From assembly GCF_002895565.1 (NCBI RefSeq), contig NZ_AZRN01000004.1, positions 1-64,000 on the forward strand: DNA of 64,000 bases, given 5' to 3'. Shown here piece by piece: positions 17,440 to 25,296 of this stretch. Below the pieces are notes generated by a model. That model had not been told where the DNA came from and ran no database searches. It saw nothing but the letters and a program-made list of their open reading frames with translations. The position numbers were made by a program, and so were the translations under genes. The DNA is from Petrotoga mexicana DSM 14811. GTDB taxonomy: Bacteria; Thermotogota; Thermotogae; Petrotogales; Petrotogaceae. Each line of letters starts with the position of its first letter. The stretch's first letter is position 1.

Positions 17440-18813
17440 GTGAAAAATATATTATTGATAATCTTTCTTTCTACTCTATCTATTTTTTCATGGGCTTTAA
17501 CCCTTGAAGAAATAGAAAATCTTTCAAAAAGCCCTGCAACTCTGGAATTGTCATGGGAATATTTTTTAGAGTACATTATAGAAAATCCCAGTGATGCTAA
17601 AATTACTGATACAGGTTCGTTAATATCAGCTAAAATCTCTTTGTTTAACAAATATAGAAATTATAATTTTGCCAACTTTATTATTTCTGAAGACCTAAAA
17701 AATTTTTGCATTAACTTGGGAGTATTAGGCACTAATTTTTCCATTGCAGAGGAAGATACCAATAAAATTCTGTTCATCTTTCCTGAAATTGTCCCTATTT
17801 TGAATGAAATATTTAACACAGGGAATTTTGAAGAATCTTATTATAAATATTTGTATAAATTAGAAGGATTGAAAGAACATTTGCAAGTAAATTCCTATGA
17901 AACATTTATCAAAACAACTATAAGTAATTCTCTTTCTTCCCCAATTTATTTCGATGAAGATGTTGAAAAGTTTATTGAAGTTTTCGTACCTGCAAATAAT
18001 TATATCTTGTTTGAAAAGTTTATTTCTGAATCCAAATATCTAGTCGATGAAGATAAGTACCTAGGAGCATATAAATTACTCACATTTTTAAACAAACACA
18101 ATTCAATAAATGAATCTGTAGTAGCATATTCTCAACTTAAAAATTATTTTGATTTAAAACAGAGGTTAACTTTATTGAACGATCAGGTTTTCTTTGTCGA
18201 GAAACAGGAACTCTCTTCTTTTATATCTGAAGTATACAAAGTTGGAGAGGATTTAAAGTCACTTACTATAGAAAAAAATTTACTTTACAACATATTTTTA
18301 CCGTTATTAAAAGCTTTAAATTCTAAATTAGAAAATATACAAGAAAAAGTACCGGTCGTTGATGAAAACTTTGAAAACTTATCATTCTCTTTCAGTGAAC
18401 AAATAAATGCCGAGATTTTGAAACTGCAAATGCATATTACCAGAATAGAAAACTTACCCGCTGTGTCAGAAAGTGTTACAGCAACTTTGGTAGAACAACC
18501 AACAGACTCACAAGAAGCATCAGCAAGAAGAATCTTTGTCTATTTACTGCTTTCTATTTTAGGTGCTTTTATTATAATTTTCTTGTATTTTGAATTGTAC
18601 CCCTCGTATTCAAAAATCAACTTTTTATGTACACTGAAATTAGGTAGGTTTGCTGCTCACTTAGCAGAAAAACTCATTTTAAAAAATCCAGAAGATTATA
18701 AGGCTTTTCTAATTTTGGCAAAATCATATGAAGTTGCAGGAAAGTATAACGCATCAATCAACGCTTATAAGACCGCCTTGAAATTAAAAGACAAAACAAA
18801 AGAAGGTGAATAA
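17440..18813 (+). CDS. Exported/membrane-anchored TPR-containing protein, function unknown
   Basis: I do not recognise a named family. GTG 17440 behind AGAGGTG is chosen because it begins a clean signal peptide (KNILLIIFLSTLSIFSWA); the open frame starts earlier at 17386. The 457-residue product has a long helical, Glu/Lys-rich region outside the membrane, a transmembrane helix near 364-385 (FVYLLLSILGAFIIIFLYF) and a short cytoplasmic tail with a TPR-like repeat (ILKNPEDYKAFLILAKSYEV, KYNASINAYKTALKL). It overlaps the tsaB start. A scaffold or envelope role is a guess. Confidence 0.6.
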   Translation: MKNILLIIFLSTLSIFSWALTLEEIENLSKSPATLELSWEYFLEYIIENPSDAKITDTGSLISAKISLFNKYRNYNFANFIISEDLKNFCINLGVLGTNFSIAEEDTNKILFIFPEIVPILNEIFNTGNFEESYYKYLYKLEGLKEHLQVNSYETFIKTTISNSLSSPIYFDEDVEKFIEVFVPANNYILFEKFISESKYLVDEDKYLGAYKLLTFLNKHNSINESVVAYSQLKNYFDLKQRLTLLNDQVFFVEKQELSSFISEVYKVGEDLKSLTIEKNLLYNIFLPLLKALNSKLENIQEKVPVVDENFENLSFSFSEQINAEILKLQMHITRIENLPAVSESVTATLVEQPTDSQEASARRIFVYLLLSILGAFIIIFLYFELYPSYSKINFLCTLKLGRFAAHLAEKLILKNPEDYKAFLILAKSYEVAGKYNASINAYKTALKLKDKTKEGE

Positions 18814-18814
18814 C

Positions 18815-19477
18815 TTGAATTTTTTAGTAATTTCAACTACTCTAAAAAATATATTCGTTGTATTAAAAGATGAAAAGAATAATATTTATACAAGGACTTT
18901 GACTGAGAATAAATCCGGTAATTACCTCGCTAACGCGATCAAAGAAGTAGCAGAAGAATCAAAAACAAATATAAAAAACATAGATGAATTTGGCATAGAT
19001 ATAGGGCCCGGATCGTTCACCGGGATCAGAGTAGCTATTTCTACTTTACAAGGGCTTTTAATAGATAACCCAGAAAAAGAAGTTTATACCTTTTTCTCTT
19101 CTGATGTCTTGTACCGTTCCACCGTGAATAACAACCCCGATCTTAAGAAAGAAAAGTTGGCTGTCTTGAAAAGAGCCCGAGAAAATGCCGCATATGCATC
19201 TATATACGAAAATGGGAAAAGAATCTTTGGTCCTCAAATGGTCTTTGAAGAGTTTTTAAGAGATTCTTTGAACAATTGTATTTTAATAAATGAAGAAGCA
19301 GAATATTTTAAAAACAAATACAAACTGGAAAATGAAGTATTTTATTCGAACATTGATGAAAAGTCTCTAATTGAAGAAGTTATCAAAGGAAAGAGAGTAA
19401 AAGTAAAAAACTTGGAACCTCTTTATCTTCAAAAACCTTTAGCCGTTGAAAATTTAGAAAGGGAAAAAACAAAATAG
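18815..19477 (+). CDS. tsaB: tRNA t6A biosynthesis protein TsaB
   Basis: TsaB partners TsaD and TsaE in making threonylcarbamoyladenosine at tRNA position 37. The ASKHA-fold motif DEFGIDIGPGSFTGIRVAIS followed by LQGLL is diagnostic. TTG 18815 is preferred over GTG 18806 since AGAAGGTGA at 18800-18808 then acts as Shine-Dalgarno, giving 220 residues. The C-terminal part is variable and carries the family-typical LEPLYLQKP end. The last codons and stop form the left arm of a terminator. Confidence 0.9.
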   Translation: MNFLVISTTLKNIFVVLKDEKNNIYTRTLTENKSGNYLANAIKEVAEESKTNIKNIDEFGIDIGPGSFTGIRVAISTLQGLLIDNPEKEVYTFFSSDVLYRSTVNNNPDLKKEKLAVLKRARENAAYASIYENGKRIFGPQMVFEEFLRDSLNNCILINEEAEYFKNKYKLENEVFYSNIDEKSLIEEVIKGKRVKVKNLEPLYLQKPLAVENLEREKTK

Positions 19478-19512
19478 AGCAAGGATAAATATCTACTTGC
19501 CTATTTTGTTTT
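19466..19512. terminator. Bidirectional terminator shared by two convergent genes
   Basis: AAAACAAAATAG (19466-19477) and GCAAG pair with CTTGC and CTATTTTGTTTT (19501-19512). Both outer arms are coding: each encodes the last codons (K-T-K, stop) of its own gene, tsaB on plus and the DUF457 protein on minus. Confidence 0.8.
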
Positions 19513-20028
19513 AAAATTTTTATCTAAAATAATATGCAACGAGAAACCTACAAAGTAACTCAAACTGTAAAGTATGTTTATAGGGGTTCTATATTTTAAA
19601 TTAAGTAAGTAAATGAGGAAAGAGAGTATAGCACCCGTTAAAAATGAATGCCACAATCCCCTATGTTTGGATAGTTTGTTAAAAATTATTCCTAAAAGTA
19701 ATCCAACTAAAGTACCTATAACTATCAAAATAAAATTCGAAAGGTTATAAGAAAAAGGTAGATACTCTTTATACAAGAAATCATATTCAAAGAGATAGTA
19801 TACACTTCCAAAGATTAAAAACAACCTCAATAACCTGTTTATGAAAGAGCTTTGGTGGTCGATGTCGGGGAAATCACTCCCGAGAACAAAGAGAAAATAG
19901 GAAATCACGATCTCAGTGGAAACATAATAAACCTCGTAAAACAAATGGCTATAAACAAAATTGAACACTAAAAAAAATACAGGAAATCCAAAAATACCGC
20001 TTAATATGTGAGTTTTAAAATTAGGCAT
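19501..20028 (-). CDS. DUF457-family membrane protein (YdjM-like, predicted metal-dependent hydrolase)
   Basis: A 175-residue integral membrane protein with about five hydrophobic segments. The conserved residues of the PF04307 family are present: N-terminal THILSG, FVLGSDFPDIDHQSSFINR, and KHRGLWHSFLTGAILS (His-Arg-Gly and His-Ser), clustering histidines and aspartates at the membrane face like a metal site. The family is annotated as inner-membrane metal-dependent hydrolase without proven substrate. It overlaps the end of the fumarase-like gene by 8 nt. Confidence 0.75.
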   Translation of the reverse strand: MPNFKTHILSGIFGFPVFFLVFNFVYSHLFYEVYYVSTEIVISYFLFVLGSDFPDIDHQSSFINRLLRLFLIFGSVYYLFEYDFLYKEYLPFSYNLSNFILIVIGTLVGLLLGIIFNKLSKHRGLWHSFLTGAILSFLIYLLNLKYRTPINILYSLSYFVGFSLHIILDKNFKTK

Positions 20029-20521
20029 TGTTTATATCTCTTATTTGCTCCTTTTCATCAAATGCTAACACTTCTATAGGAAGCCTTTTTGTCCAAACTT
20101 CTATAATCCCGCCATTTTTAATATCTTTATAAAAAAGGACTTTTGGATCAAAAAAACTAATCGTTTTAGAAAGTGTTTTTAAAATGGGCCTGTTGTATTT
20201 CTTCAGTTGATTTAATGTTTTGGTGGGTAACTTATCTGCTATTAAAGAATTGGCTCCTCCTTCAAACAAAAAATCAAAATAATCAGATATTTCTGTGATA
20301 TTGATGTTTTTTATTTCACCGTGCGCCAAATTAAAAGTTCCGCAAGTGACAAATTCTCCGACAAATTTATATAAAGGCACCCCTTCCAATTGATAGTACT
20401 TTTCAAGCCTTTTTAAAGCCTCAGGGGTAACAAATATAATTTTTCCTGTGTACAGAACATTGTCACCATTTTTTAACTTTTTCAACGTTTCCAAAGAAAC
20501 AGGATAATTTATGTTAAGCAA
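20021..20521 (-). CDS. Fumarase beta / tartrate dehydratase C-terminal-like protein, divergent
   Basis: The 166 residues follow the outline of class I fumarase beta subunits (Fumerase_C): LKKLKNGDNVLYTGKIIFVT at the start, a central ANSLIADKLPTKTLNQLKKY in place of the GKG loop, and DIKNGGIIEVWTKRLPIEVL near the end. The usual RDxAHK, TTxxRMD and GKG residues are absent or altered, and no alpha subunit lies beside it, so it is probably not a working fumarase. TTG start behind GGAGG. It sits between rex and the DUF457 gene; a redox-linked role is only suggested by that neighbour. Confidence 0.6.
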   Translation of the reverse strand: MLNINYPVSLETLKKLKNGDNVLYTGKIIFVTPEALKRLEKYYQLEGVPLYKFVGEFVTCGTFNLAHGEIKNINITEISDYFDFLFEGGANSLIADKLPTKTLNQLKKYNRPILKTLSKTISFFDPKVLFYKDIKNGGIIEVWTKRLPIEVLAFDEKEQIRDINNA

Positions 20522-20592
20522 AACACATTAGCCTCCTTATTGTTTCCCTACATTTGATTGTAATCAGTTGAGAACACATAAGTTTTCAAGTA

Positions 20593-21234
20593 TCAAATTT
20601 GTACGTATTTACTAACTATTTCATATGTTAATGTTTTAAGAGAAATAACAAAATCCACATTCTCAATAACAACACGATCATCAGAGTTCAAAGTCACTGG
20701 AGCAAAATTCAATATCCCTTTTACACCAGCTTCTATCAATATATTTGCAACCTCTTGAGCCACACTTGAAGGAACAGTTAATATAGCTATTTCAAAACCA
20801 AGATCATTGTTTTTATTTTTTAACTCTTTAATATGTTTTATTGGAACACCGGGTAACAAAATAGAATTAATTTTTCTTTTATCTACATCGTACGCTGCAA
20901 CTATTTTAAACTTGTATTTTTCTAATTCAGGATAATGAGAAATAGCTCTGCCAAGATTTCCCACCCCTATAATTGCAACATTCCAAATTCTTTCTGTTCC
21001 TAAAATCTTTTGAATCTTTAAACACAGATTTTCAACATCGTATCCTACGCCTCTTTTCCCAAACTCTCCAAAATAAGATAAATCTTTTCTAACCTGAGAA
21101 GCCTTTATATTAAGAGCCTCAGCAATCTCATGAGAAGAGGTTTTTGGCGTCCCTTCCTCTCGTAACTCTTTTAAAAGTCTGTGGTACATTGCTAGCCTTT
21201 TTATTGTGGGTTTAGGCACTTTGGGTGATTTCAT
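20593..21234 (-). CDS. rex: Redox-sensing transcriptional repressor Rex
   Basis: Rex senses the NADH/NAD+ ratio and represses fermentative and hydrogen-metabolism genes. The winged-helix N domain ([45 protein letters not shown]) precedes a Rossmann domain with GVGNLG at 90-95 and the acidic AAYDVD end of beta-2. The 213 residues are normal length. No strong Shine-Dalgarno lies right before the ATG; the 88-nt gap after leuS contains a perfect hairpin and repeated motifs. Confidence 0.95.
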   Translation of the reverse strand: MKSPKVPKPTIKRLAMYHRLLKELREEGTPKTSSHEIAEALNIKASQVRKDLSYFGEFGKRGVGYDVENLCLKIQKILGTERIWNVAIIGVGNLGRAISHYPELEKYKFKIVAAYDVDKRKINSILLPGVPIKHIKELKNKNNDLGFEIAILTVPSSVAQEVANILIEAGVKGILNFAPVTLNSDDRVVIENVDFVISLKTLTYEIVSKYVQI

Positions 21235-21281
21235 ATTTATGAAAAAGTTCTCACCAACGTGTTAGCAATTGTTTATTTACA

Positions 21282-21303
21282 ATGTGGTGAAAAACTTTTT
21301 TTC
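21282..21303 (-). promoter_or_regulatory. Hairpin in the leuS-rex spacer
   Basis: Minus strand GGTGAAAAA, AAG, TTTTTCACC: a perfect 9-bp stem with a 3-nt loop, about 50 nt before the rex ATG. A related GGTGAGAACTTTTTCA occurs nearer rex. It might be a leader structure or regulator site; the TTGT-n6-ACAA dyad between them does not match the usual Rex spacing (TTGT-n10-ACAA). Confidence 0.45.
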
Positions 21304-21322
21304 ACCTCCTATTTGTTATTTC

Positions 21323-23809
21323 TTATTTGACCACTATGTTTATAATTTTTCTTGGAACATAAATAATCTTTTGTATCTTTTTACCAGAGATATATTTTTG
21401 AACTTTATCATTTTCTAAGGCATAACTTTTTACTTCATCTTCGTTGAAATTAACATCAATCGTTATCTGAGCTCTCAATTTCCCATTTATTTGTACCGCT
21501 AAAGTAATTTCTTCTGCTTTTAAAGCATCTTTATCGATCTTTGGCCAACTTGCTTTAAATATAAAATCATCTTTTCCTAAATTCTTCCATAATTCTTCGC
21601 TTATGTGGGGTGCAATAGGAGATAACATCAATACAAAATCTTCAGAAAATTCTTTTAGTAAGTTGAGGTTCCAATCTTTTTCATCTGTATTGTTAAGATA
21701 AGAAGTTAATTCATTCAAAAGTTCCATAAGAGAACTTACTGCAGTGTTAAATTGAAAATTGCCTTCTATATCGCTCGTTATTTTCTCAATAGTTTGATGC
21801 AATTTTCTTCTTAAATCCTTTTCAGATTTATTTTTCAAAAGATAATTCGGCTTATTTTCAAGATGATTTATTTTATCCTGTATTTTCATGTACGTATTCC
21901 AAACCCTATTTAAGAATCTGTATGCTCCTTCTATACCTGAATCATTCCATTCAGCATCCCTTTCGGGAGGAGCCATAAAAAGAATGTAAGTTCTTAGGGC
22001 ATCAGTGCCATATTTTTCGATCATTTCTTCAGGAGACACAACGTTACCTTTTGATTTAGACATCTTAGCCCCGTTCCTGTATATCATACCTTGAGTGAAA
22101 AGATTTTTGAAGGGCTCATCAAAGCTAATATAACCAAGATCTTTCAATACTTTGGTTATGAACCTTGAATAAAGTAAGTGTAATATTGCATGTTCGACTC
22201 CGCCTATATACTGATCTACAGGTAACCAATTATCTACATCCTCTTTATTGAAAGGTTTGTCTTCTAACTTTGGATTCACATATCTTATATAGTACCACGA
22301 ACTATCCACAAAGGTATCCATTGTATCAACTTCTCTTTTAGCTTTTCCACCACATTTTGGACATGTTGTTTCTTTAAAATCGGGATGATCGATCAAAGGA
22401 CTTTTACCGGTTGGTTCAAATTCAACATCCCTAGGAAGTTTTACGGGCAAATCATTTTCAGGCACAGGAACAACCCCACATTTTTCACAATATACGATAG
22501 GAATCGGAGCTCCCCAATACCTTTGCCTTGATATAAGCCAATCTCTCAATTTGTACTGGGTGACAACTTTTCCGATATTTTTATCTTCTAACCACTGAGA
22601 GATTTTCTTAATTGCTGTTTGGTTGTTTAAACCTGTAAATTCTCCAGAATTTACCAAAATTCCTTCACCAACGTAGGCTTTTTCTAGAATTTCTTCAGTT
22701 AACGTGTCATCTTCAGGTGTAATAACAATTCTTATGGGAAGTTCGTATTTTTTCGCAAATTCAAAGTCTCTTTGATCATGTGCAGGAACAGCCATAATTG
22801 CTCCAGTACCGTATTCGTACAAGATATAATTCGCTACGTAAACAGGGATCTTTTCTCCATTCACAGGATTTATCGCGTAACTTCCAGTGAAAACTCCTTC
22901 CTTTTCAGCTCCTTCAGCGGTTCTTTTAAACCTATCTTGCAAGCTCATTTTTTGCAAAAATCGATTGACTTTTTCACTATATTCTGGAGTTGTTAATTCC
23001 TCTACAAGAGGGGATTCGGGAGCCAATGCCATAAAGGTAACTCCCCACAAGGTGTCAGGTCTGGTAGTAAAAACTCTCAAGCTTCCTTTGCCATTATCAA
23101 GCTTAAATTCTACTTCTGCTCCCACACTTTTACCTATCCAATTTTTCTGCATTGTTTTGACATTCTCAGGCCATCCACTCAATTTTTCTAAATCATTTAG
23201 CAACTTTTCAGCGTAGTCAGTTATTTTGAAATACCATTGCTCTAACTGTTTAATTTCCACAACGGTCCCACATCTTTCACATTTTCCGTTAACAACTTGT
23301 TCATTTGCAAGAACCGTTTTGCAGTTTGGACACCAATTAACAGGTGCTTTTTTCTTGTAGGCTAACCCATTTTTATACAATTGTAAAAAAATCCATTGTG
23401 TCCATTTGTAGTAATCTTCCTTACATGTTATAACTTCTCTGTCCCAATTATAACTAATACCTAACTTTTTAATTTGATTTCTGATGATATTGATGTTTTG
23501 CATGGTCCAATCTTCAGGATGAATGTTCCCTTTTTCTATCGCAGCATTTTCTGCAGGAAGCCCAAACGCATCAAAACCAAAGGGATGCAAGACGCTATAC
23601 CCTCTCATTCTCTTGTATCGAGCTATAACGTCACCAATAACATAGTTTTTTACATGACCAACATGGAGGGTCCCTGACGGATAAGGAAACATTACCAAAT
23701 CATAATATTTTTTTGGGTACTCATCATTCGACACTTTAAAAGCATCTTTTTCTTGCCAGTTTCTTTGCCATTTTTTCTCTATCTCTTGTGGGTTGTAAGT
23801 TTTTTCCAT
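21323..23809 (-). CDS. leuS: Leucyl-tRNA synthetase
   Basis: Class I aminoacyl-tRNA synthetase charging tRNA-Leu. The 828 residues carry the HIGH box PYPSGTLHVGHVKNYVIGD (HVGH 49-52), a zinc ribbon APVNWCPNCKTV with GKCERCG, the CP1 editing domain (roughly 225-410, TTRPDTLWGVTFMALAP), and the KMSKS box GAKMSKSKGNVVSPEE near 585, then the anticodon-binding and C-terminal domains. Length matches bacterial LeuRS. ATG is preceded by AATGGAGGAATG. Confidence 0.98.
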   Translation of the reverse strand: MEKTYNPQEIEKKWQRNWQEKDAFKVSNDEYPKKYYDLVMFPYPSGTLHVGHVKNYVIGDVIARYKRMRGYSVLHPFGFDAFGLPAENAAIEKGNIHPEDWTMQNINIIRNQIKKLGISYNWDREVITCKEDYYKWTQWIFLQLYKNGLAYKKKAPVNWCPNCKTVLANEQVVNGKCERCGTVVEIKQLEQWYFKITDYAEKLLNDLEKLSGWPENVKTMQKNWIGKSVGAEVEFKLDNGKGSLRVFTTRPDTLWGVTFMALAPESPLVEELTTPEYSEKVNRFLQKMSLQDRFKRTAEGAEKEGVFTGSYAINPVNGEKIPVYVANYILYEYGTGAIMAVPAHDQRDFEFAKKYELPIRIVITPEDDTLTEEILEKAYVGEGILVNSGEFTGLNNQTAIKKISQWLEDKNIGKVVTQYKLRDWLISRQRYWGAPIPIVYCEKCGVVPVPENDLPVKLPRDVEFEPTGKSPLIDHPDFKETTCPKCGGKAKREVDTMDTFVDSSWYYIRYVNPKLEDKPFNKEDVDNWLPVDQYIGGVEHAILHLLYSRFITKVLKDLGYISFDEPFKNLFTQGMIYRNGAKMSKSKGNVVSPEEMIEKYGTDALRTYILFMAPPERDAEWNDSGIEGAYRFLNRVWNTYMKIQDKINHLENKPNYLLKNKSEKDLRRKLHQTIEKITSDIEGNFQFNTAVSSLMELLNELTSYLNNTDEKDWNLNLLKEFSEDFVLMLSPIAPHISEELWKNLGKDDFIFKASWPKIDKDALKAEEITLAVQINGKLRAQITIDVNFNEDEVKSYALENDKVQKYISGKKIQKIIYVPRKIINIVVK

Positions 23810-23849
23810 CTATAGTCATTCCTCCATTATTATAAGTATTCTTTTGTTA

Positions 23850-23879
23850 ATTATACCACAATTGACTATTTTCCTGTAA
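23850..23879 (-). promoter_or_regulatory. Candidate promoter for leuS
   Basis: Minus strand TATAAT at 23855-23850 with TTACAG at 23879-23874 (18-nt spacer), about 40 nt before the leuS ATG. The -35 box overlaps the end of the preceding gene. Confidence 0.5.
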
Positions 23880-24477
23880 CCGTTGGAATATAGAGATTTA
23901 AATCTTTCATTATGCTCGATATTTCTTTGTCAGGATGTTTAATAAGTCTGTACTGACCAGGTTCTTTTATTAGAAAAAAGGTATTTTCAGGGACTCCACT
24001 CTTAAATGAAGCGTTAAAAGGAAGTGTGTAGGTATATTGAGTTTCTATGGAAGGCTCTTTAAAAAAATAAAATTTGTATGGATTCAAGCCTGGCTTTAAA
24101 TTTCCTTGGAAGATGTATCTACCTTCTGGATTTCTAAACGCCACCCATACATCGGAGGAACCTATAATATATATCTGAATGTAGCCAGCGCCTGATGGTT
24201 CGTCTAAATTAGTGATAATTTTATCCAGGTCGTTTAGGTTTTTTTCTAAAAAATTGTTTGAAACTATGAATTTTTCAACCACACCATCTGGCTCAAAATA
24301 TTTATTGAGGTTTGAGATCTCCTTTTCTTGAGCCTCCAATTTTTCGTTCACCGTTGAATTTAATCGATTGAATTGACTTTGAAGATCCTTCCTAAGTTCT
24401 ATTACCCTAATCTCCGTGACAATGGATAAAACTATTGCTATTAAACTTACAACAAAGATAGTTATCTTAAATCTCAT
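23866..24477 (-). CDS. Membrane-anchored protein with coiled coil and C-terminal beta domain, unknown
   Basis: I do not recognise this family. A single N-terminal membrane segment (RFKITIFVVSLIAIVLSIV) is followed by a coiled-coil-like stretch (about 25-60, with VNEKLEAQEKEISNL) and a C-terminal region rich in beta and aromatic residues (SSDVWVAFRNPEGRYIFQGN, GLNPYKFYFF), which could be a carbohydrate- or ligand-binding sandwich. ATG 24477 follows GGAGGG; TTG 24489 is possible. It overlaps the end of the sigma factor gene, so the two are coexpressed. Confidence 0.6.
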   Translation of the reverse strand: MRFKITIFVVSLIAIVLSIVTEIRVIELRKDLQSQFNRLNSTVNEKLEAQEKEISNLNKYFEPDGVVEKFIVSNNFLEKNLNDLDKIITNLDEPSGAGYIQIYIIGSSDVWVAFRNPEGRYIFQGNLKPGLNPYKFYFFKEPSIETQYTYTLPFNASFKSGVPENTFFLIKEPGQYRLIKHPDKEISSIMKDLNLYIPTVTGK

Positions 24478-25105
24478 ACTTCCCTCCAAACATCTCCACT
24501 ATATTATTGTATTCATCTATATTTCTTGCAAAAACTTTTTTTATCTTTTGGATGGTATTATCTACTTTTTTTGTATTTATTTTCATTTTATCACCTATTT
24601 CTTGATATGAGTATCCATCTATCCATAATTCAACAATTCCCCTTTCGTTGCATTCGAGTTGTTCAAGACTCTTTGATAAAAAATATTCCTTGAGAAAATC
24701 CTTCTTTTCAGTATCAACACTTTCTATATAATAATCGGCGTTTTCTGTAAATTCGTCGTCCGTGTTTTCCATACTTACAGCTTCTGTTAAAACTTTATGT
24801 TTATTTCTATTCAAGTAGGTGACAAAAGACTTGATCTCCGAAGAGATATTCATATAGGCAAAACTTGAAAATTTAGCGTTTGCATCTTTTCTGAAATTAT
24901 ATACCGCTTGAATTAAACCCACCAAACCTATTTGTAAAAAGTCTTCGAATTCCAACCATGTTCCATAATATTTCCCAACAATAGATTTCACCATAGGTTC
25001 AAACTTTTCAAGAATTATGCCTAGGGCTTGGTTGTCCCCTATTTGTGCAAGTTCTATAAGTTTATCCAGATTCATTCCCCTTAGCCTATAGATATGCCTA
25101 CTCAT
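24467..25105 (-). CDS. SigH-like sigma-70 family RNA polymerase sigma factor
   Basis: The 212 residues have sigma region 2 (AQIGDNQALGIILEKFEPMV, LEFEDFLQIGLVGLIQAVYNF, FSSFAYMNISSEIKSFV) and region 4 (LECNERGIVELWIDGYSYQE and IGDKMKINTKKVDNTIQKIK). The layout and the -10 recognition segment resemble SigH (sigma-30) of Gram-positives; Thermotogae have a SigH-type factor although they do not sporulate. ATG 25105 behind GAGGAG is preferred over the earlier in-frame start at 25147. The regulon cannot be read here. Confidence 0.85.
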   Translation of the reverse strand: MSRHIYRLRGMNLDKLIELAQIGDNQALGIILEKFEPMVKSIVGKYYGTWLEFEDFLQIGLVGLIQAVYNFRKDANAKFSSFAYMNISSEIKSFVTYLNRNKHKVLTEAVSMENTDDEFTENADYYIESVDTEKKDFLKEYFLSKSLEQLECNERGIVELWIDGYSYQEIGDKMKINTKKVDNTIQKIKKVFARNIDEYNNIVEMFGGKYEI

Positions 25106-25244
25106 ATTGCTCCTCACAGTTACTAGATATTTACTATCTTTAAACAATCTGAAAGATTCATAGTTTGAGTCCCTTTGCTTATTACACTATAAAATTCAAC
25201 TCTATTGATTCTTTTCTATTATACTACATTCAGCAAAATACTTT

Positions 25245-25275
25245 CAAAAAAAGGGCGCTAAGCGCCCTTTTTTAA
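25245..25275. terminator. Rho-independent terminator
   Basis: Perfect stem GGGCGC, TAA loop, GCGCCC (25253-25267) flanked by A7 and T6, working on both strands. It ends the beta-barrel/lipoprotein transcription unit (minus) and isolates it from the sigma factor operon; the rest of 25106-25296 shows no gene. Confidence 0.85.
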
Positions 25276-25296
25276 TGATTGTATACACCATTGTTT

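Noticed and set aside
21240..21300. Rex operator autoregulating rex
   Set aside because: TTGT-n6-ACAA is present but the usual Rex site has TTGT-n10-ACAA with a longer dyad; not strong enough to call.
23810..23866. T-box riboswitch before leuS (and before trpS at 30913-30975)
   Set aside because: The leaders are too short for a T-box and no AGGGTGGNACCGCG-type T-box sequence is present.
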